From positions 1-18,807 of the forward strand of contig JAICKM010000036.1 of NCBI GenBank assembly GCA_025927935.1: a DNA stretch of 18,807 nucleotides, in the 5' to 3' direction. The DNA is from Chloroflexia bacterium. GTDB lineage: Bacteria; Chloroflexota; Chloroflexia; QHBQ01; JADMIH01. A program made the position numbers and the translations under genes. Below are positions 15,946 to 18,807 of this stretch, one piece after another. Each line of letters begins with the position of its first letter. Position 1 is the stretch's first letter. A model generated the notes under the pieces. It was not told the origin of the DNA. It did no database searches and was given only the letters and a program-made list of their open reading frames with translations.

Positions 15946-16637
15946 GTATTCAGGCCATTATCTTCGATATGGACGGCGTGCTGATCGACAGTGAGCCGCT
16001 GCACCACGCGGCCATGAATGCCGTGCTGGCGCCGCTGCACCACCGTGTGGACGACGCGGAGTATCGCATCTACATTGGCGCCAGTGCGGCTTACACCTGG
16101 GAGCAGATCGCGGCGGCCCACCGGTTGCCCGACCCGCCCGCCGCATACATGGCCCGCTATGACGAGGCGGTGTGCGCGGTCGTCGCGGAGCAGGGCGTGC
16201 CGATGCCCGGTCTGCTGCCGCTGCTGGCCGATCTGCGGGCGGCGGGGGTGCCCCTGGCCGTGGCGTCCAGTTCGGCGGCGCGCTGGGTGGAGGTGACGCT
16301 GGGCTGTATCGGCGTGCGCGACTACTTCGCCGTGGTGGTGAGTGGCGAGCAGGTGGCGCACAGCAAGCCCGCGCCCGATATTTTCCTGCGCGCCGCGAGC
16401 CTGCTGGGTGTGACTCCGTCCGGTTGCCTGGTGATCGAGGACTCGGCGCGGGGGTTGGAGGCGGCCCGCGCCGCCGGGATGTTCGCCGTCGCGCTCCAGG
16501 TGGCGCCGCTGCCGCCCGGCACGCCCCCGCTCGCCGCCGATCTCCTTGTCGCCTCGTTGCCGGAGTTCCATGCCTGGTGGCAGGAGCGCAATCAGCAATC
16601 AGCCGTCAGCGATCAGGAGACGGATGCAGACGGGTGA
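15942..16637 (+). CDS. HAD-superfamily phosphatase (beta-phosphoglucomutase-like, subfamily IA)
   Basis: All HAD motifs are present in this 231-residue protein. Motif I FDMDGVLIDSEPLH has nucleophile D9 and acid/base D11, motif II is VASSS (~108-111), motif III has K142 in HSKPAPDIF, and motif IV is VIEDSARGLEAARAAG (E166, D167). The cap (~20-90) is the helical C1 type. Such proteins act on small sugar phosphates or as beta-phosphoglucomutases; the substrate cannot be told. The ATGA overlap with comB places it last in the murT-gatD operon. Its final ~12 residues (QSAVSDQETDADG region) are encoded by repeat-like DNA (ATCAGC/GTCAGC units), so the natural C-terminus was probably extended by an intergenic repeat. 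Confidence 0.88.
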   Translation: MSIQAIIFDMDGVLIDSEPLHHAAMNAVLAPLHHRVDDAEYRIYIGASAAYTWEQIAAAHRLPDPPAAYMARYDEAVCAVVAEQGVPMPGLLPLLADLRAAGVPLAVASSSAARWVEVTLGCIGVRDYFAVVVSGEQVAHSKPAPDIFLRAASLLGVTPSGCLVIEDSARGLEAARAAGMFAVALQVAPLPPGTPPLAADLLVASLPEFHAWWQERNQQSAVSDQETDADG

Positions 16638-16697
16638 AGGCCGCGGCCGGCGGCATCGTTGATTATGGCAGCTGAAAAGGCGCTAGCTGACGGCTGA
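16599..16697. repeat. 12-bp inverted repeat spanning the HAD gene 3' end
   Basis: TCAGCCGTCAGC (16599-16610) and GCTGACGGCTGA (16686-16697) are perfect inverted copies 75 bp apart. The left copy lies inside the HAD coding sequence and the right copy in the gap before the acetyltransferase gene. A 10-bp palindrome GGCCGCGGCC (16639-16648) lies between them. No T-tract follows, so it is not a clear terminator. Confidence 0.5.
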
Positions 16698-16720
16698 CGG
16701 CTTACACGGGAGACCTACTC

Positions 16721-17251
16721 ATGCCTGAGATTGAGACAGCGCGCTTGCGATTGCGGCTGTTCCGGCGCGAGGATGTGGACGCGCTGGCGGCGATATTCAG
16801 CAAGCCTGCGGTCATGCGCTTCTTGCCCGGTAGGCAACCGATCCCGCGCGAACGCATCCCCGCGGGCATCGAGCGGCGAATCAGCGATTGGGAGACGCGG
16901 GGCTTCGGCCTGTTCGCGCTGGAGGATAAGGCGACCGGCGCGCTGATCGGGCAGGCCGGGCTGTTCCCGCTGGAGGATACGGACGATGTCGAGGTGGCCT
17001 ATCTGCTCGACGAACCGTACTGGGGCCAGGGCCTGGCGACGGAGGCGGCGCGCGCCTGCTTGCGCTTCGGCTTCGAGACCCTGCACCTGCCACGCATCGT
17101 CGCCGTGGCCGTCCCCGCCAACCGCGCCTCGACCCGCGTCATGGAAAAGCTGGGCATGGAATACCAGGGTCCGGCCCATCACTACGGCCTCGACGTAGCC
17201 CGCTACGCCATCACCCGCCATGCCTACGAAGTGCTGAGTGCTGAGTGCTGA
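16721..17251 (+). CDS. GNAT-family N-acetyltransferase (RimJ/RimL-like)
   Basis: This 176-residue GNAT protein has the N-terminal IETARLRLRLFRREDVDAL typical of the RimJ/RimL group, the central beta strands (GLFALEDKATGALIGQAGL), and the acetyl-CoA binding loop YWGQGLATEAARACLRFGF (100-118). VPANRASTRVMEKLGM (131-146) carries the conserved Asn and the alpha4 motif. Members acetylate protein N-termini, amino acids or drugs; the substrate here is unknown. GGGAG lies 8 nt before the ATG. It is 83 bp after the HAD gene, so it may be a separate unit. The last codons (VLSAEC and stop) are formed entirely by a threefold GTGCTGA tandem repeat, so the present C-terminus probably results from repeat expansion or insertion. 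Confidence 0.88.
   Translation: MPEIETARLRLRLFRREDVDALAAIFSKPAVMRFLPGRQPIPRERIPAGIERRISDWETRGFGLFALEDKATGALIGQAGLFPLEDTDDVEVAYLLDEPYWGQGLATEAARACLRFGFETLHLPRIVAVAVPANRASTRVMEKLGMEYQGPAHHYGLDVARYAITRHAYEVLSAEC
17231..17251 (+). repeat. Tandem repeat GTGCTGA x3
   Basis: Three perfect 7-bp copies (17231-17237, 17238-17244, 17245-17251) encode the last residues and the stop codon of the acetyltransferase. A related inverted sequence (CTCAGCCCTCAGCACTC, near 18540-18557) lies on the far side of the mobile segment. Confidence 0.8.
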
Positions 17252-17275
17252 GTGGAGACAAGGGCCGAGTAAGTG

Positions 17276-17316
17276 CGCCTAACAAAACCGCGACGCACCT
17301 AGGCGAGAAAGCAGAA
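17276..17316. repeat. Left terminal inverted repeat
   Basis: This 41-bp arm starts CGCCTAACAAAACCG and ends GAGAAAGCAGAA. It is the inverted partner of 18410-18450 (31/41 identical). Confidence 0.65.
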
Positions 17317-17389
17317 TGGTTGCGCGCCCTGGGATCGAGTCGCAGGAGCGCCTAGGGCGCCACCGGTTGCTCCGCAGGCGGTGAACGCT

Positions 17390-17830
17390 TCAGCCGAGTT
17401 CCTCGGCCAGCGCGACGATGATGCCCGCCGGGCCGCGCATGTAGCAGAGCCGGTACTGGTCCTCGTACTGGGCCACCTCGCCGATGAGTTCGGCGCCGTG
17501 GGCGCGCAGGCGCGCGACAGTGTCGTCGACGCTGTCGACGGTAAACATGACGCTCCGCAGGCCCAGCGTGTTCGGCGGGGCGATCGCCGGGTCGCTCCCG
17601 ACCAGTGGGGGATGGCGAAACTTCGTCAGCTCCAGCTGCCCGTGCCCATCGGGGGTCTGCATCATCACGATGTCGACTTGGACCCGTTCGATCCCGTTGA
17701 CGCGGTCCACCCACGGGCCCTCGACCAGCATCGCGTCTTCGCGCGTCATGCCGAGCGCGGTGAAAAACGCGATCGCGGCGGCCAGGTCGTCGACGACGAC
17801 GCTGATGTGGTCCAATCTCTTGATCGTCAT
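17390..17830 (-). CDS. VOC-superfamily (glyoxalase/bleomycin-resistance fold) protein
   Basis: This 146-residue protein has two beta-alpha-beta-beta-beta modules. The first runs from IKRLDHISVVVDDLAAAIAF, with metal-ligand-like H8, to GQLELTKF with E67. The second runs from LRSVMFTVDSVDDTVARLRAHG to GPAGIIVALAEEL with E143. At the usual second-module His position the sequence has Ser93, so one ligand of the classical metal site may be missing. VOC proteins include glyoxalases, dioxygenases and antibiotic-binding resistance proteins; the activity is not predictable here. The start at 17830 is preferred over an in-frame ATG at 17866, which lies inside the promoter. The -10 box ends only 6 nt before the ATG and no Shine-Dalgarno is present, so the mRNA is probably leaderless. 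The gene lies inside the TIR-bounded element. Confidence 0.83.
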   Translation of the reverse strand: MTIKRLDHISVVVDDLAAAIAFFTALGMTREDAMLVEGPWVDRVNGIERVQVDIVMMQTPDGHGQLELTKFRHPPLVGSDPAIAPPNTLGLRSVMFTVDSVDDTVARLRAHGAELIGEVAQYEDQYRLCYMRGPAGIIVALAEELG

Positions 17831-17836
17831 GGCCCT

Positions 17837-17866
17837 AGTATAGCCGAGGCCGTGCGCGGCGGTCAA
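17837..17866 (-). promoter_or_regulatory. Strong promoter of the VOC gene, leaderless geometry
   Basis: On the minus strand TTGACC (17861-17866) and TATACT (17837-17842) are separated by 18 bp; each matches consensus at 5 of 6 positions. The expected initiation point coincides with the ATG at 17830. The transposase stop codon TGA (17863-17865) is part of the -35 box. Confidence 0.68.
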
Positions 17867-18409
17867 GGCCGACCGTGCTCGCGAGTGGGACGTGGGTAGC
17901 CGCGGAAACGCCGGGAGAGGAGGGCGCCGCCAAGCGGCAAGATGGCCCGCTGGATGTCAGCCCGGTGCTCATAGAGGATCTTCAGGCGCCGGAAGCGCTT
18001 GAGCCAGGAGCGCGTCCGGTCGACCACCCACCGGTAGCGTCTCAGGCGGTTCGTGGGCGCGACACCACAGCGGGCGCTGCGGGGGATGATGCGGCGCTTG
18101 CGCAGGGCCAGACGGTGGTGACGGTAGTCGTAGCCCTGGTCGGCAGGGAGCTTGTGCGATCGGCGCCGGGGCCTGCCGCGCGTCTTGGCGCGGATGGGCT
18201 CGATGGCGGCGACGGTGGCGACCATCATCTTCGAATCGTGCACGTTCGCGGCGCTCACCCGGACCGCGAGCGGGATGCCGTGCGCGTCGACCACAAGATG
18301 GCGCTTCGCGCCCTGTTTGCCGCGATCCGCTGGGTTCTTGCCCGTTTCTTGGCCCCCGGGGCAGGCACCACGGCGGAGTCCAGCGCGGCCCGGTCCCGGT
18401 CGATGCGAT
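17863..18409 (-). pseudogene. IS5-family transposase, N-terminally truncated and frame-interrupted
   Basis: The intact downstream frame encodes ETGKNPADRGKQGAKRHLVV, then VDAHGIPLAVRVSAANVHDS, LPADQGYDYRHHR (second catalytic Asp) and YRWVVDRTRSWLKRFRRLK. At the position of the third catalytic residue, usually Glu in VVERT, this copy has Asp. The upstream part, IDRDRAALDSAVVPAPG with the first Asp, is in another frame. Joining the two needs a -1 shift at a run of five G (18353-18357, minus strand). That could be a programmed slip, as described for some two-ORF IS5-family elements, or an indel. Homology stops near 18409 where the right inverted repeat begins. About 100 N-terminal residues are therefore absent and no start codon is available. 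The frame is closed by TGA at 17863-17865. Confidence 0.78.
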
Positions 18410-18450
18410 TTCTGCTTCCTTGGCTGCTTACGCGACGGTTTTGTTAGGCG
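18410..18450. repeat. Right terminal inverted repeat
   Basis: This 41-bp arm reads inward on the minus strand from CGCCTAACAAAACCG to AGGAAGCAGAA. It is the partner of 17276-17316. Confidence 0.65.
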
Positions 18451-18460
18451 TACAAAGGAG

Positions 18461-18538
18461 CGACGAGTGGCGAATGATCTGACCCTCGGTCACTCAATTT
18501 CCACTGAACACTGACCCCCGCCCACTGACCACTCGTCG
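18461..18538. repeat. 10-bp inverted repeat with CACTGA-type repeats inside
   Basis: CGACGAGTGG (18461-18470) and CCACTCGTCG (18529-18538) are perfect inverted copies. The sequence between them contains several CACTGA/CACTCA-like units. It lies just outside the mobile segment and could fold as one long hairpin. No gene is seen between 18451 and 18688; an 8-bp pair GGCCAGTG/CACTGGCC (18598-18605, 18643-18650) lies closer to the next gene. Confidence 0.45.
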
Positions 18539-18688
18539 TACTCAGCCCTCAGCACTCCGTCCGATAGGCATGTTTCTTGCTCACAAGGCGGCACCAGGGC
18601 CAGTGGCGCGGGCACCGCTTGCGGGCGACCTTCCGCGGATGGCACTGGCCGGAGACGGCACCTGCCTAACTGAACGAGGAGGTTCCAA

Positions 18689-18807
18689 ATGCGGGTTGAG
18701 AAAGAACTGGTGGTCAATGCCCCAGTCAGTACCGTGTATGCCCTGTGGACGGATTTTGAAAACTTTCCGCGCTTCATGAGCCATGTGGAGTCGGTCACGA
18801 AGGTGAG
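18689..18807 (+). CDS. SRPBCC/START-like (polyketide cyclase/dehydrase-type) protein, 5' part only
   Basis: The first 39 codons are in the window and the frame is open to the edge. It starts MRVEKELVVNAPVSTVYALW, followed by TDFENFPRFMSHVESVTKV. The pattern of a beta strand, then NAPVSTVYALWTDFENFPRFM, is the hallmark N-terminus of the SRPBCC/cyclase-dehydrase fold (compare the form APxxxVWxxxxDxxxxPxxM). Such proteins bind hydrophobic ligands; the function is open. A strong Shine-Dalgarno GAGGAGG (18676-18682) lies 6 nt before the ATG. Confidence 0.78.
   Translation, partial: MRVEKELVVNAPVSTVYALWTDFENFPRFMSHVESVTKV

Larger units (their letters stand above)
17276..18450 (-). mobile_element. 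TIR-bounded element with a VOC gene and an IS5-type transposase remnant
   Basis: The 1,175-bp segment is bounded by inverted repeats of 41 bp that match at 31 positions without gaps. The outer 15 bp (CGCCTAACAAAACCG) are identical, and the inner end AGAAAGCAGAA faces AGGAAGCAGAA. Reading from the right end it holds the C-terminal half of an IS5-family transposase, then the VOC gene in the same direction, then the left repeat. This layout resembles an insertion sequence with a passenger gene. The N-terminal ~100 residues of transposase are missing next to the right repeat, so the copy is probably not autonomous. No clear target-site duplication is visible (AAGTG on the left, TACAA on the right). 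Confidence 0.6.

Noticed and set aside
17345..17373. Possible hairpin terminator after the VOC gene (GGAGC/GCTCC enclosing GCGCC-type pairs).
   Set aside because: The stem is only 5 bp with an irregular interior and there is no T-tract on the relevant strand.
17276..18450. Integron attC-like core sites: GCCTAAC (17277-17283) and GTTAGGC (18443-18449) fit the RYYYAAC and GTTRRRY consensus, next to acetyltransferase and VOC genes that are typical cassette cargo.
   Set aside because: The two cores are almost 1.2 kb apart, far beyond an attC site. No partner core is near either one and the genes are not in cassette orientation. The similarity continues for 41 bp as an inverted repeat and a transposase remnant lies inside.

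Overview
The window is GC-rich (roughly two thirds G+C) and carries a rod-shape plus Min division cassette together with MurT/GatD lipid II amidation genes. That combination, in a high-GC bacterium that has MinC, MinD and MinE, fits a Chloroflexota-like organism best. This is inference from gene content, not a phylogenetic result. Most predicted proteins are housekeeping; the accessory part is confined to the last ~2.2 kb.

Layout. (1) 1-9935, minus strand: one long probable transcription unit read from a promoter with two perfect consensus hexamers (9906-9935). Its order is mreB, mreC, mreD, mrdA (PBP2), minC, minD, minE, then a large membrane GAF-GAF-GGDEF-HD-GYP protein cut by the window edge. 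Spacings are short or overlapping throughout, so cell-elongation, division-site placement and c-di-GMP turnover look co-transcribed. No rodA is present in the cluster. (2) 9936-10455: a non-coding stretch with a run of tetraloop hairpins and, nearer the next gene, a possible three-way-junction RNA fold. (3) 10456-11170: a secreted triple-LysM protein with its own intrinsic terminator. (4) 11193-16637, plus strand: a promoter followed by a tight operon of a coiled-coil/zinc-ribbon protein, MurT, a GHMP-family sugar kinase, GatD, a ComB-like 2-phosphosulfolactate phosphatase and a HAD phosphatase. MurT and GatD together amidate D-Glu of lipid II. The kinase between them and the two phosphatases after them are unexplained partners.

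(5) 16721-18807: an accessory zone. It has a RimJ/RimL-like acetyltransferase, then a 1,175-bp segment (17276-18450) bounded by 41-bp imperfect inverted repeats (31 of 41 positions match). That segment holds a VOC/glyoxalase-fold gene and the C-terminal half of an IS5-family transposase. The VOC gene has a strong promoter placed so that the transcript would be leaderless, and the transposase stop codon lies inside its -35 box. Short GTGCTGA/CTGACGG-type repeats run into the C-terminal codons of two genes here, and inverted copies lie beyond the mobile segment. The window ends in the first 39 codons of an SRPBCC-fold protein.

No tRNA, rRNA or CRISPR array was seen.
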